Shown piece after piece: positions 1-7,067 of a stretch of DNA of 7,174 nucleotides. Both the position numbers and the translations under genes were made by a program. This DNA comes from Pseudomonas sp. (GTDB lineage: Bacteria > Pseudomonadota > Gammaproteobacteria > Pseudomonadales > Pseudomonadaceae): positions 1 through 7,174 of the forward strand of contig DQGF01000419.1 in assembly GCA_003525045.1 (NCBI GenBank). Reading direction: 5' to 3'. Every line of letters begins with the position of its first letter. Position 1 is the stretch's first letter. Under the pieces are notes generated by a model that was not told the DNA's origin, ran no database searches, and saw only the letters and a list, made by a program, of their open reading frames with translations.

Positions 1-40
1 ATGGATCCCCGGGAAATCAAGATCAAAAGATCGCAGCCCC

Positions 41-71
41 TGTAGGAGCGAGGCTTGCCCGCGAAGAACGA
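41..71 (+). repeat. REP element, single copy, left flank
   Basis: These 31 bases are identical to 7090-7120 at the other end of the window, in the same orientation. They begin TGTAGGAGCGAGGCTTGCCC and continue GCGAAGAACGA. The GTAG head followed by a GC-rich imperfect palindrome is typical of Pseudomonas repetitive extragenic palindromes. It lies just past the garD stop codon, where REPs commonly sit, and on the minus-strand transcript it would fold as a small GC-rich hairpin. No intrinsic terminator with a U-tract is visible after garD, so the REP may be the only structured element at the 3' end of the operon mRNA. REP identity is from recognition; the repeat is seen directly. Confidence 0.85.
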
Positions 72-81
72 AAACGCGGTC

Positions 82-1635
82 TCAGGTGATCGGCGCCGGA
101 TTAAACAACGTGATGTCGTTATGCAGCTTATGCCGCTCCGCCCACGTCTGCTGCTTCCCGCTGGCCACGTCCAGGTAGTAGTGAAATAACTCCCACCCAA
201 GGTCCTCGATCGAAGCACGCCCGGTCGCAATCCGTCCGGCATCGATGTCGATCAGGTCCGGCCAGCGTTGCGCCAGTTCGGTCCGGGTCGATACCTTCAC
301 CACCGGAACCATCGCCAGGCCATAAGGCGTGCCGCGACCGGTGGTGAACACATGCAGGTTCATCCCCGCCGCCATTTGCAACGTCCCGCAGACAAAATCA
401 CTGGCCGGGGTCGCACAGAAAATCAGCCCTTTGCGTTTGAAGCGCTCGCCAGGGCCAAGCACCCCATTGATCGCGCTGCTGCCGGACTTGACGATCGAGC
501 CCAACGACTTCTCGACAATGTTCGACAGCCCGCCCTTCTTGTTCCCCGGCGTGGTGTTGGCACTGCGATCCGCTTCACCCTTGGCCAGGTAACGGTCATA
601 CCACTCCATTTCCCGCACCAGTTCCTGAGCCACTTCCTCAGTTTCGGCGCGAGACGTCAGCAGATAAATTGCATCACGTACTTCGGTGACTTCGGAAAAC
701 ATCACCGTCGCGCCAGCCCGCAGCAACAGGTCCGAGGCATAGCCGAGCGCCGGGTTGGCGGTAATTCCGGAAAATGCATCGCTGCCGCCGCATTGCATGC
801 CAAGGATCAGCTCGGACGCCGGCACGGTTTCCCGGCGACGCTGATCGAGCTTTTTCAAACGGGCCTCGGCCAATTGCATGATCTGCTCGATCATCTCGGT
901 GAAACCGTGACTCGAATCCTGCAAGCGGTACAGCCACGGCTCGCTCAAATCCACCGAGCTGTCGTTCTCGTGCATCACCTGCCCGGCCTGCAATTTCTCG
1001 CACCCCAGGCTAATCACCAACGCTTCGCCACCCAGGTTCGGGTTGCGCGCCAGGTTGCGCACGGTGCGGATCGGGATGTACGCGTCAGTCGCGGTAATCG
1101 CCACACCGCAGCCGTAGCTGTGAGTCAGCGCCACCACGTCATCGACGTTCGGGTACTTGGGCAGCAACTCGTCCTTGATGCGTTTGACCGCATGGTCCAG
1201 CACACCCGTGACGCACTGAACCGTCGTGGTAATCCCAAGAATGTTGCGCGTGCCGACGGTACCGTCGGCGTTGCGATAACCCTCGAACGTAAAGCCTTCC
1301 AGCGGTGCCTGTGTCGCCGGCACCTCGGTGGACAGCGGCAAGCTGTCCAGCGGTGGCGCGGTCGGCATGCGCAGTTGATCTTCCTTGACCCAGCTGCCGC
1401 GTGGAATCGGTTGTAACGCGTAGCCAATAGTCTGGCCGTAACGAATCACCTGGCCGCCCTCGGGAATATCTTCCAGGGTGACCTTGTGACTCTGCGGCAC
1501 GAAGTCCACGGTGACCAGGCCATCCGGAAACTCAGTGCCGGCGGGTACGCCCTGATCGTTGACCACGATCACTACGTTGTCCCGCTCGTGCAGGCGGATG
1601 TAGCGCGGCGAGTCGGAATGTTCAATCAACTGCAT
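82..1635 (-). CDS. garD: Galactarate dehydratase (D-galactarate hydro-lyase), UxaA/GarD family
   Basis: Cytoplasmic enzyme converting galactarate to 5-dehydro-4-deoxy-D-glucarate plus water (EC 4.2.1.42); family members are iron-dependent. The 517 residues match the usual length of about 520. Residues 1-90 form the small N-terminal SAF-like domain and about 115-510 the dehydratase body. The junction carries the family signature [13 protein letters not shown] (119-131). Cysteines in conserved-looking settings are C141 (TVQC), C176 (HSYGCG), C212 (LGCEK) and C282 (GMQCGGSD), candidates for metal or active-site roles. The ATG has a strong GAGGAG ribosome site 7 bases upstream that overlaps the transporter stop codon, so translation of the two genes is probably coupled. 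It is the last gene of the operon. Altronate dehydratase (UxaA) is the nearest alternative, but the neighbouring kdgD and semialdehyde dehydrogenase fit galactarate, not altronate. Confidence 0.93.
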   Translation of the reverse strand: MQLIEHSDSPRYIRLHERDNVVIVVNDQGVPAGTEFPDGLVTVDFVPQSHKVTLEDIPEGGQVIRYGQTIGYALQPIPRGSWVKEDQLRMPTAPPLDSLPLSTEVPATQAPLEGFTFEGYRNADGTVGTRNILGITTTVQCVTGVLDHAVKRIKDELLPKYPNVDDVVALTHSYGCGVAITATDAYIPIRTVRNLARNPNLGGEALVISLGCEKLQAGQVMHENDSSVDLSEPWLYRLQDSSHGFTEMIEQIMQLAEARLKKLDQRRRETVPASELILGMQCGGSDAFSGITANPALGYASDLLLRAGATVMFSEVTEVRDAIYLLTSRAETEEVAQELVREMEWYDRYLAKGEADRSANTTPGNKKGGLSNIVEKSLGSIVKSGSSAINGVLGPGERFKRKGLIFCATPASDFVCGTLQMAAGMNLHVFTTGRGTPYGLAMVPVVKVSTRTELAQRWPDLIDIDAGRIATGRASIEDLGWELFHYYLDVASGKQQTWAERHKLHNDITLFNPAPIT

Positions 1636-1642
1636 GACGCCG

Positions 1643-1648
1643 CTCCTC
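1643..1648 (-). promoter_or_regulatory. garD ribosome binding site overlapping the transporter stop codon
   Basis: On the minus strand the sequence reads TGAGGAG, then 7 bases, then the garD ATG. The TGA is the stop codon of the transporter gene, so the Shine-Dalgarno shares bases with the upstream stop. Only 11 bases separate the two reading frames. This suggests ribosomes finishing the transporter re-initiate on garD. Confidence 0.75.
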
Positions 1649-3014
1649 AGGAATGCGCTTCAGATAATTTGCTGTTGGTTTCAGGGCCGCTGACGGGCGG
1701 CTCTTTCAACACCACACGTTTGATCGGGCCAACGATCACCAGGTAGCTGAACACTGCAACCAGTGCGTTGCAACCGACGAACACCAGCGCCCACTTGAAC
1801 GAACCGGTGGAGCTGATGATGTAGCCGATCACGATCGGGGTGGTGATGGAAGCGATGTTGCCGAACATGTTGAACAGGCCGCCACTCAAACCGGCGATCT
1901 GTTTCGGCGAGGTGTCGGACACCACCGCCCAGCCCAGCGCGCCCACGCCTTTACCGAAGAATGCCAGGGCCATGAAGCCGACCACCATCCATTCGATGTC
2001 CACGTAGTTACAGGCCACGATGCTGCTGGAGACCAGCAAACCGGCAATGATCGGCGCCTTGCGGGCGAAGGTCAGCGAGTGGCCCTTGCGCAGCAGGTAG
2101 TCGGAAATCACCCCGCCGAGCACACCACCGATAAAGCCGCAGATCGCTGGCAACGAGGCAATGAACCCAGCCTTGAGGATGGTCATGCCGCGCTCCTGCA
2201 CCAGGTACACCGGGAACCAGGTCAGGAAGAAGTAGGTGATGCCGTTGATGCAGTATTGGCCCAGATACACGCCGAGCATCATGCGGTTGGTCAGCAGCTG
2301 GCGGATGTAGTCCCACTTCGGACCGTCGACCTTTTTGCCTTTACCTTTGTCCTGGTCCATGTCGACCATGCCGCCGTTGTCGGCGATGTGCTTGAACTCG
2401 GCTTCGTTGATCATCGGATGCTGGCGCGGGCTGTGGATAACCTTCAACCAGATCCCCGAGAAGATGACGCCGATCATGCCCATGACAATGAACACGTGCT
2501 GCCAGCCGAAGCTGTAGACGATCCAGCCCATCAGCGGCGCAAACAACACGGTGGCGAAGTATTGCGCCGAGTTGAAGATCGCAGACGCCGTACCGCGTTC
2601 CGCCGTCGGGAACCAGGCCGCCACGATGCGTGCGTTACCGGGGAAGGATGGCGCTTCGGCCAGACCCACCAGGAAGCGCAGCATGAACAGCGCCACCACC
2701 GCCGTGGACATGCCGAACTCGCCGACATAACCCTGCAGCACAGTGAACAGCGACCAGGTGAAGATGCTGAGCGCGTAGACTTTTTTCGAGCCGAAACGGT
2801 CGAGCAACCAGCCACCGGGAATTTGCCCGGCCACGTAGGCCCAACCGAATGCAGAGAAGATGTAACCGAGGGTGACCGCGTCGATGCCGAGGTCTTTTTG
2901 CAGGCTGGAGCCCGCGATGGCGATGGTGGCCCGGTCGGCGTAGTTGATCGTGGTCACCAGAAAAAGCATGAGCAAAATCAAATAGCGGACGTGGGTCGGC
3001 TTGGTCGCTTGCAT
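1647..3014 (-). CDS. gudP: MFS hexarate transporter (glucarate/galactarate permease, anion:cation symporter family)
   Basis: Inner-membrane proton symporter of the major facilitator superfamily, probably taking up galactarate and/or glucarate. The 455 residues show about twelve hydrophobic segments in two halves. These are separated by a polar cytoplasmic loop at about 195-235 with a lysine-rich [10 protein letters not shown] stretch. TM1 carries NYADRAT (24-30), typical of the ACS/GudP family. The loop after TM2 carries the MFS A-motif, [12 protein letters not shown] (67-78). The start ATG has a GGGAG ribosome site 9 bases upstream. It lies 103 bp after the aldehyde dehydrogenase and 11 bp before garD. 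GarP and GudP are close paralogues and cannot be separated here, so the symbol reflects the family and the exact substrate is inferred from the neighbours. Confidence 0.88.
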   Translation of the reverse strand: MQATKPTHVRYLILLMLFLVTTINYADRATIAIAGSSLQKDLGIDAVTLGYIFSAFGWAYVAGQIPGGWLLDRFGSKKVYALSIFTWSLFTVLQGYVGEFGMSTAVVALFMLRFLVGLAEAPSFPGNARIVAAWFPTAERGTASAIFNSAQYFATVLFAPLMGWIVYSFGWQHVFIVMGMIGVIFSGIWLKVIHSPRQHPMINEAEFKHIADNGGMVDMDQDKGKGKKVDGPKWDYIRQLLTNRMMLGVYLGQYCINGITYFFLTWFPVYLVQERGMTILKAGFIASLPAICGFIGGVLGGVISDYLLRKGHSLTFARKAPIIAGLLVSSSIVACNYVDIEWMVVGFMALAFFGKGVGALGWAVVSDTSPKQIAGLSGGLFNMFGNIASITTPIVIGYIISSTGSFKWALVFVGCNALVAVFSYLVIVGPIKRVVLKEPPVSGPETNSKLSEAHS

Positions 3015-3091
3015 GTAGATGTACTCCCACTGATTATTTTTATGCGCGGGTGAAACGGGTGTGCTCCCTGTTCCCTGTTTCCTGCAGGGGT

Positions 3092-3111
3092 GCGGTATCC
3101 GGGGATACCGC
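3092..3111 (-). other. Intercistronic hairpin after the aldehyde dehydrogenase gene
   Basis: GCGGTATC at 3092-3099 pairs perfectly with GATACCGC at 3104-3111 around a 4-base loop. It begins 6 bases after the dehydrogenase stop codon on the minus-strand transcript. No T-tract follows, so it is not a canonical intrinsic terminator. It more likely protects or sets a 3' end, or modulates expression between the dehydrogenase and the transporter. The rest of the 103-bp gap holds a 7-bp tandem repeat (CCCTGTT at 3066-3072 and 3073-3079) and no convincing promoter. Confidence 0.55.
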
Positions 3112-3117
3112 GATGTA

Positions 3118-4563
3118 TCAGGAGCCGATGTAGCTAGTCTTCACGACCGTGTAGAACTCTTGTGCATAGCGACCTTGCTCGCGGGATCCATAGGATGAAC
3201 CTTTACGCCCGCCGAATGGAACGTGGTAATCCACGCCCGCCGTCGGCAGGTTGACCATCACCATCCCGGCCTGGGAGTGGCGCTTGAAGTGGTTGGCGTA
3301 CTTCAGCGACGTGGTGGCGATGCCCGCCGACAGACCGAATTCGGTGTCGTTGGCCATTGCCAGCGCAGCGTCGTAATCGGCCACGCGTACGATGTTGGCC
3401 ACCGGGCCGAAGATCTCTTCACGGCTGATGCGCATCGCGGCTTCGCTGTCGGCAAACAGGGTCGGCGCGAGGTAGTAGCCTTCGGTGTCGCACGTCACCA
3501 GACCACCGCCGCTGACCAGACGTGCACCTTCGGACTGGCCGATGTCGATGTATTTCATGTCCTGTTCAAGCTGGGCTTGCGAGACCACCGGACCGATATC
3601 GGTGCCGGTTTTCAGCGCGTGGCCGACCTTGATCGACTTCATGCGCTCGGCCATGGCTTCGACGAACTTGTCGTGAATCCCGGCGGTAACGATGAAGCGG
3701 CTCGAGGCGGTGCAACGCTGGCCGGTGGAGTAGAACGCGCTCTGTACCGATAGCTCGACGGCTTGTTTGAGGTCGGCGTCGTCGAGAATGATCTGCGGGT
3801 TCTTGCCGCCCATCTCCAACTGAACCTTGGCCTGGCGTGACACGCAGTTGACGGCGATCTGACGCCCCACACCCACGGAACCGGTGAAGCTGATGCCGTC
3901 GACTTTCGGGCTCTGCACCAGCGCATCGCCCACCACGCGACCGCTGCCCATCACCAGGTTGAACACGCCGGCCGGGAAGCCTGCGCGGGAGATGATTTCA
4001 GCCAGGGCCCAGGCGCAACCCGGTACCAGATCCGCCGGTTTCAGCACGACGCAGTTGCCGTAGGCCAGGGCCGGGGCGATTTTCCACGCCGGGATCGCAA
4101 TCGGGAAGTTCCACGGCGTGATCAGACCGACCACGCCCAGCGCTTCGCGAGTGACTTCAACGTTGACGCCCGGACGTACCGACGGCAGGTAGTCGCCGGA
4201 CAGGCGCAGGCATTCACCGGCGAAGAATTTGAAGATGTTACCGGCGCGGGTCACTTCGCCGATGGCTTCGGGCAGGGTCTTGCCCTCTTCCCGAGCCAGC
4301 AGGGTGCCGAGCTCTTCGCGGCGAGCGAGGATTTCCGTGCCGACTTTATCCAGGGAATCGTGGCGGGCCTGAATGCCTGAGGTCGACCAGGCCGGGAACG
4401 CAGCACGAGCGGCATCGATGGCGGCGTGAACCTGAGCCAGATCAGCCTTGGCGTATTCGCCAATGGTGTCGGTCAGTTCCGACGGGTTGATGTTGGTGGA
4501 GTAGTCGGCACCGGCGACCCATTGGCCACCGATGTAGTTATCGAAACGCTTTGCATCTGCCAC
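3118..4563 (-). CDS. Aldehyde dehydrogenase, probable alpha-ketoglutaric semialdehyde dehydrogenase
   Basis: Probably oxidises 2,5-dioxopentanoate (the KdgD product) to 2-oxoglutarate with NAD(P)+ (EC 1.2.1.26), the last step of hexarate breakdown, in the cytoplasm. The 481 residues are the normal length for the aldehyde dehydrogenase superfamily. The full catalytic set is visible: N152 in TPWNFP, K175 in VLKPAD, E250 in LEMGGK, catalytic C284 in GQRCTA, and E383 in EEIFGP. The Rossmann glycine motif FTGSVGVG is at 226-233. The start is GTG, chosen because GAGGAG lies 8 bases upstream. Its position directly after kdgD fixes the likely substrate; the sequence alone would only support a general aldehyde or semialdehyde dehydrogenase. 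A predicted terminator sits just before its ribosome site. Confidence 0.9.
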   Translation of the reverse strand: MADAKRFDNYIGGQWVAGADYSTNINPSELTDTIGEYAKADLAQVHAAIDAARAAFPAWSTSGIQARHDSLDKVGTEILARREELGTLLAREEGKTLPEAIGEVTRAGNIFKFFAGECLRLSGDYLPSVRPGVNVEVTREALGVVGLITPWNFPIAIPAWKIAPALAYGNCVVLKPADLVPGCAWALAEIISRAGFPAGVFNLVMGSGRVVGDALVQSPKVDGISFTGSVGVGRQIAVNCVSRQAKVQLEMGGKNPQIILDDADLKQAVELSVQSAFYSTGQRCTASSRFIVTAGIHDKFVEAMAERMKSIKVGHALKTGTDIGPVVSQAQLEQDMKYIDIGQSEGARLVSGGGLVTCDTEGYYLAPTLFADSEAAMRISREEIFGPVANIVRVADYDAALAMANDTEFGLSAGIATTSLKYANHFKRHSQAGMVMVNLPTAGVDYHVPFGGRKGSSYGSREQGRYAQEFYTVVKTSYIGS

Positions 4564-4571
4564 TGGATGTT

Positions 4572-4577
4572 CTCCTC
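4572..4577 (-). promoter_or_regulatory. Ribosome binding site supporting the GTG start of the aldehyde dehydrogenase
   Basis: GAGGAG on the minus strand, 8 bases before a GTG. No better-placed ATG exists nearby, and the protein then begins MADAKRFDNYIGG, a normal aldehyde dehydrogenase N-terminus. The site starts only 4 bases after the T-tract of the preceding hairpin, so folding of that hairpin could affect ribosome access. Confidence 0.7.
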
Positions 4578-4581
4578 ACGC

Positions 4582-4606
4582 AAAAAGCCGCTGATTGCTC
4601 AGCGGC
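4582..4606 (-). terminator. Intrinsic terminator-like hairpin between kdgD and the aldehyde dehydrogenase
   Basis: On the minus strand GCCGCTGA, loop GCAA, then TCAGCGGC forms a perfect 8-bp GC-rich stem with a stable GNRA-type tetraloop, followed immediately by TTTTT. This is the standard layout of a Rho-independent terminator. It starts 16 bases past the kdgD stop and ends just before the next gene's ribosome site. No promoter is evident between it and that gene, so it is best read as a partial terminator that lowers downstream expression. The plus strand lacks a T-tract, so it acts in one direction. Confidence 0.75.
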
Positions 4607-4622
4607 CCTGTTTAGTCAGTGT

Positions 4623-5534
4623 TTATTGCGCGCCTTGCTTGTCGATCAGCGCGGCCAGAGCTTCGTACTCTTCTGGCAGCAGATCGGTCAGCGGCGCACG
4701 CACAGGACCTGCGTCATAGCCGGCAATTTTTGCCCCGGCCTTGACGATGCTCACTGCGTAACCGGCCTTGCGGTTACGGATGTCCAGGTATGGCAGGAAG
4801 AAGTCGTCGATGATCTTGCCGACGGTGGCGTGATCTTCGCGGGCAACGGCGTGGTAGAAATCCATCGCGGTTTTCGGGATGAAGTTGAACACCGCGGACG
4901 AGTAAACCGGTACGCCCAGCGCCTTGTAGGCCGCAGCGTAGACTTCGGCGGTCGGCAGACCACCCAGGTAGCTGAAGCGATCGCCGAGACGGCGACGGAT
5001 CGACACCATCAACTCGATATCGCCCAGGCCATCCTTGTAGCCGATCAGGTTCGGGCAGCGCTCGGCCAGGCGTTCCAGCAGCGGAGCAGTCAGGCGGCAG
5101 ACGTTGCGGTTGTAAACCACCACGCCGATTTTCACCGACTTGCACACAGCTTCAACGTGGGCGGCAACACCGTCCTGGCTGGCTTCGGTCAGGTAATGCG
5201 GCAGCAGCAACAGGCCTTTGGCGCCCAAACGCTCGGCTTCCTGAGCGTATTCGATGGCTTGACGAGTCGAACCGCCAACGCCGGCCAGAATCGGCACGCT
5301 GGTTTCGCAGGTGTCGACGGCCGTCTTGATGATTTCCGAATATTCGCTGGCCGCCAGAGAGAAGAACTCACCGGTACCGCCCGCGGCGAACAATGCCGAG
5401 GCGCCGTATGGGGCCAGCCATTCGAGACGTTTGATATAGCCCGCGCGATGGAAGTCGCCCTGAGCATTGAAATCGGTAACCGGGAAAGACAGCAGACCGG
5501 AAGAGAGGATGGACTTCAGTTCTTGTGGATTCAT
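4623..5534 (-). CDS. kdgD: 5-dehydro-4-deoxyglucarate dehydratase (decarboxylating)
   Basis: Cytoplasmic enzyme of the DapA/NAL class I aldolase superfamily. It converts 5-dehydro-4-deoxy-D-glucarate to 2,5-dioxopentanoate, CO2 and water (EC 4.2.1.41). The 303 residues match the family length. Visible landmarks are the substrate-carboxylate loop GGTGEFF (52-58), Y141 in VVVYNR, and K167 in GYKDG, the expected Schiff-base lysine. The ATG at 5532-5534 ([10 protein letters not shown]) is preferred: it gives the family-length protein and has AGGGTG about 8 bases upstream. An in-frame TTG at 5625-5627 would add 31 residues but would place the promoter -10 and operator inside the coding region. It is the first gene of the operon, with about 65 bases of 5' leader from the predicted promoter. 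Confidence 0.94.
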   Translation of the reverse strand: MNPQELKSILSSGLLSFPVTDFNAQGDFHRAGYIKRLEWLAPYGASALFAAGGTGEFFSLAASEYSEIIKTAVDTCETSVPILAGVGGSTRQAIEYAQEAERLGAKGLLLLPHYLTEASQDGVAAHVEAVCKSVKIGVVVYNRNVCRLTAPLLERLAERCPNLIGYKDGLGDIELMVSIRRRLGDRFSYLGGLPTAEVYAAAYKALGVPVYSSAVFNFIPKTAMDFYHAVAREDHATVGKIIDDFFLPYLDIRNRKAGYAVSIVKAGAKIAGYDAGPVRAPLTDLLPEEYEALAALIDKQGAQ

Positions 5535-5603
5535 TATTCGAACACCCTGGGTAGCGACGTTTGTGAGAGAGAGAAAGCCATTCAGCCTTCGTCGAAGTTG
5601 TAG

Positions 5604-5616
5604 GTTATCGTACAAC
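5604..5616 (-). promoter_or_regulatory. Probable operator for the FadR-type regulator at the operon promoter
   Basis: The minus strand reads GTTGTACGATAAC, an imperfect palindrome (GTTGT/ATAAC). The same 13 bases recur at 7068-7080, before the regulator gene, with one difference. It fits the TNGTNNNACNA form known for FadR-subfamily operators except that both copies have AT in place of AC in one half. It lies inside a longer perfect dyad, AAGTTGTA (5595-5602) and TACAACTT (5611-5618). It contains the predicted -10, so bound regulator would block transcription. Binding by the neighbouring regulator is inferred. Confidence 0.72.
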
Positions 5617-5634
5617 TTAAAATACAATCGTCAA
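5607..5634 (-). promoter_or_regulatory. Predicted sigma-70 promoter of the kdgD operon
   Basis: On the minus strand a TTGACG -35 (5629-5634) is followed after 16 bases by a TACGAT -10 (5607-5612). The -35 matches the consensus at 5 of 6 positions and the -10 at 4 of 6. Transcription would start near 5600 and run through kdgD toward garD. The -10 sits within the operator. No other promoter is obvious in the gaps further down the operon. Confidence 0.6.
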
Positions 5635-5839
5635 CTGCATTTCATCGGTGCGGGTGCAGGGAGGAAAACTGATGCGGTTCAATCAGGGTGGAAGTCAATT
5701 CAGAACAGCAAGCTGTCACCGCTCGTCGCGACTGTCATTTTTTACAGTATTAAGCTGCGTGCCCGAGCGGAGAAACTCCTTTCAAGGAGCCCGCCGCCTG
5801 GCTCCTGCCGTTAATCGTTACGGCCAATCTCGTCATCAA

Positions 5840-5845
5840 AAGGAG
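5840..5845 (+). promoter_or_regulatory. Ribosome binding site of the small plus-strand gene
   Basis: AAGGAG lies 7 bases before the ATG at 5853. This near-ideal Shine-Dalgarno sets the start and is the best evidence that the short frame was a translated gene. Confidence 0.75.
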
Positions 5846-5852
5846 ATTCACC

Positions 5853-6110
5853 ATGGCACTTGCAGCCCCTGACGTGGGAGATACCCCTACCACGGGTTCC
5901 AATACGGAAATTGTCGTCCGGCTGTCGACTCTTGAAAAAGGCCGACTGGAGGTCCGTATCCCGGACTCGGCCGACCTCTTCCTGGAGGGCGTGGTCTACG
6001 CGATCCTGGGAGAAGATGAGGAGGCCCCTGAATGGAGCGGTGATGATGATGGAATTTCGGCTGGAACCTGGAATGATGACACTGAAGATTTTCAAAGAGT
6101 CCAGGATTAA
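5853..6110 (+). CDS. Hypothetical protein, 85 aa, probable N-terminal part of a frameshifted gene
   Basis: Function unknown. The frame has a strong ribosome site and encodes 85 residues with no signal peptide or membrane segment. The second half is strongly acidic (GEDEEAPEWSGDDDG at 53-67). Residues 32-40 (LEVRIPDSA) are closely echoed by LKVFIPESA in the frame that opens just downstream. A single extra base near 6103-6106 would join the two frames into one protein of 128 residues ending TLRIEP. The motif and the beta-strand-like pattern recall small repeated, Ig-like domain proteins seen in pseudomonads, but I cannot name a family. It is the only gene here on the plus strand, runs convergent to the regulator, and has no evident part in hexarate metabolism. 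The alternative is a genuine short protein that ends at 6110. Confidence 0.6.
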   Translation: MALAAPDVGDTPTTGSNTEIVVRLSTLEKGRLEVRIPDSADLFLEGVVYAILGEDEEAPEWSGDDDGISAGTWNDDTEDFQRVQD

Positions 6111-6238
6111 AAGTCTTTATCCCGGAAAGCGCACTAAAGCCATACACAGGCCAGACCGTAACGTTGCGCTACCAAACCATCGGAGAGTCGAGCCTTGCGA
6201 TGAGCTCGTCTCCCGTGACACTGCGCATCGAACCGTAG
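6086..6238 (+). pseudogene. Displaced 3' part of the small gene, out of frame with its 5' part
   Basis: In the -1 frame relative to the 85-aa start, an open stretch runs from 6086 to the TAG at 6236-6238. From 6113 it encodes 41 residues, beginning VFIPESALKPYTGQTV and ending SSPVTLRIEP. This looks like real protein: alternating hydrophobic residues, a GQTVTLRY strand, and the echo of the 5' part's LEVRIPDSA motif. It has no start codon with a ribosome site of its own. The simplest reading is one lost base around 6103-6106 (AGGGA reduced to AGGA), by mutation or sequencing error. The stop lies 27 bp from the convergent regulator's stop, with no terminator visible between them. Confidence 0.6.
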
Positions 6239-6265
6239 CTCACAACGTCGGACTCAACCCAGGCA

Positions 6266-7015
6266 TCAACCCCGCTGCGCCTCAGCCTCTTCATGCGCAT
6301 GGCGCAGCCGCTCACGGCTATTCGTCAGGTGCAAGCGCATCGCCGCACGGGCCGCATCGGAATCCTGGCGGGCAATGGCGTCGTAAATCTCTTCGTGCTC
6401 ACGGCTCAGACGGTTCATGTAGTGCTGCTGATCATCATGGGCCAGGCGCGCCGAATTGAGTCGCGTACGTGGAATGATGCTGGTGCCCAGGTGAGTCATG
6501 ATGTCGGTGAAGTAGCGGTTGCCGGTCGCCAGCGCGATTTGCAGGTGAAACTGGAAGTCCGACGCCACGGCATCGCTGGCGTGGGAGACACTTTCATTCA
6601 ACGCGTCCAGCGCCGCTCGCATCAGCCCCAGCTGCTCGGCGCTGCGACGCTGGGCGGCAAGGCCGGCGGATTCCACTTCCAGACTGATGCGCAGTTCGAG
6701 AATCGCCAGCACATCACGCAGGGTGACCACGGTCGCCGGGTCGATACGAAAACCGCTCGGGCTCGGGGTATCGAGCACGAAGGTGCCGATGCCGTGGCGG
6801 GTTTCAACCTGTCCGGCCGCCTGCAAACGGGAAATCGCCTCACGCACCACCGTACGGCTGACGCCATGGGCATCCATGATCGCCGACTCGGTGGGCAATT
6901 TGTCGCCGCGCTTGAGGTGACCGTCGCGAATCTGCTCGGACAGCACCGTCACCAATTCCTGTGCGAGGCTGCGGCGCTTGCGAGGGAGGCGTGGGGCGTC
7001 GATCAGGTTTTCCAT
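6266..7015 (-). CDS. GntR-family transcriptional regulator, FadR subfamily (FCD domain)
   Basis: DNA-binding regulator, probably a repressor of the hexarate operon released by a pathway acid. The 249 residues are typical for the subfamily. Residues 15-80 are the winged helix-turn-helix, with GDKLPTESAI (37-46), the recognition region GVSRTVVREAISRL (51-64) and the wing HGIGTFV (74-80). Residues about 100-235 are the all-helical FCD ligand domain. Its expected metal ligands are present: D153 and H157 (DFQFH), H207 (REHEEI) and H229 (RLHL), so a bound metal helping hold a carboxylate ligand is likely. It is transcribed separately from the operon on the same strand. The ATG at 7013-7015 has only a weak ribosome site. 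Control of kdgD-garD is inferred from proximity and from operators shared between the two promoters; the effector is not known. Confidence 0.9.
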   Translation of the reverse strand: MENLIDAPRLPRKRRSLAQELVTVLSEQIRDGHLKRGDKLPTESAIMDAHGVSRTVVREAISRLQAAGQVETRHGIGTFVLDTPSPSGFRIDPATVVTLRDVLAILELRISLEVESAGLAAQRRSAEQLGLMRAALDALNESVSHASDAVASDFQFHLQIALATGNRYFTDIMTHLGTSIIPRTRLNSARLAHDDQQHYMNRLSREHEEIYDAIARQDSDAARAAMRLHLTNSRERLRHAHEEAEAQRG

Positions 7016-7051
7016 GGTGAACGTCTATCTCGAAAATTCGGCTGAATCCGC

Positions 7052-7057
7052 ATCATA
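7052..7057 (-). promoter_or_regulatory. Predicted -10 of the regulator gene promoter
   Basis: TATGAT on the minus strand matches the sigma-70 -10 at 5 of 6 positions. It would start transcription near 7045, about 30 bases before the ATG. The matching -35 at 17-bp spacing (7075-7080, GTGATC) is poor and falls inside the operator-like sequence, which fits a weak, autoregulated promoter. Confidence 0.45.
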
Positions 7058-7067
7058 GCTCAACGCG

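Larger units (their letters stand above)
5535..5852. other. 318-bp intergenic region between kdgD and the small plus-strand gene
   Basis: The kdgD side holds the promoter and operator annotated separately. The remainder (about 5635-5852) has only weak structure: a 5-bp inverted repeat ACTGT/ACAGT at 5731-5735 and 5744-5748 around a T-run, a small CTCCT/AGGAG hairpin at 5776-5789, and a GCCGT/ACGGC repeat at 5807-5824. The last precedes the ribosome site of the small gene. A possible rightward promoter is TTGTAG (5598-5603) with TACAAT (5623-5628), but its 19-bp spacer is long. I see no RNA gene here. Confidence 0.5.

Noticed and set aside
268..1416. Plus-strand open frame of 382 codons opposite garD
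   Set aside because: Antisense shadow of garD. It is rich in H, R and Q and has no family features.
2079..3053. Plus-strand open frame of 324 codons opposite the transporter
   Set aside because: Antisense shadow of the MFS gene. The translation is dominated by H, R, D and E with no hydrophobic pattern or motif.
3015..3117. Internal promoter before the transporter (AT-rich run near 3035-3042)
   Set aside because: TAAAAATAAT on the minus strand lacks a -35 at acceptable spacing, so it was not annotated.
4551..5603. Plus-strand open frame of 350 codons opposite kdgD
   Set aside because: It lies antisense to a clear dehydratase gene. Its translation is rich in R, Q, A, V and H with no recognisable domain, and it is a by-product of GC-rich codon use.
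5535..5627. N-terminal extension of KdgD from a TTG at 5625-5627
   Set aside because: It would put the predicted -10 and operator inside the coding region and add 31 residues not typical of the family. [10 protein letters not shown] gives the normal 303 residues.
5672..5872. 66-codon plus-strand frame with a GGGAGG ribosome-like site, overlapping the start of the small gene
   Set aside because: The translation looks random (R, S, H rich), and it overlaps the better-supported gene at 5853. The ribosome-like site could be chance; a leader peptide cannot be fully excluded.
6086..6110. Programmed -1 frameshift joining the two parts of the small gene
   Set aside because: No X XXY YYZ slippery heptamer in the correct phase and no clear downstream stimulatory stem. 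A single-base indel or sequencing error is simpler.
6293..7045. Plus-strand open frame of 250 codons opposite the regulator
   Set aside because: Antisense to a complete FadR-type gene with all expected landmarks. No recognisable protein pattern.
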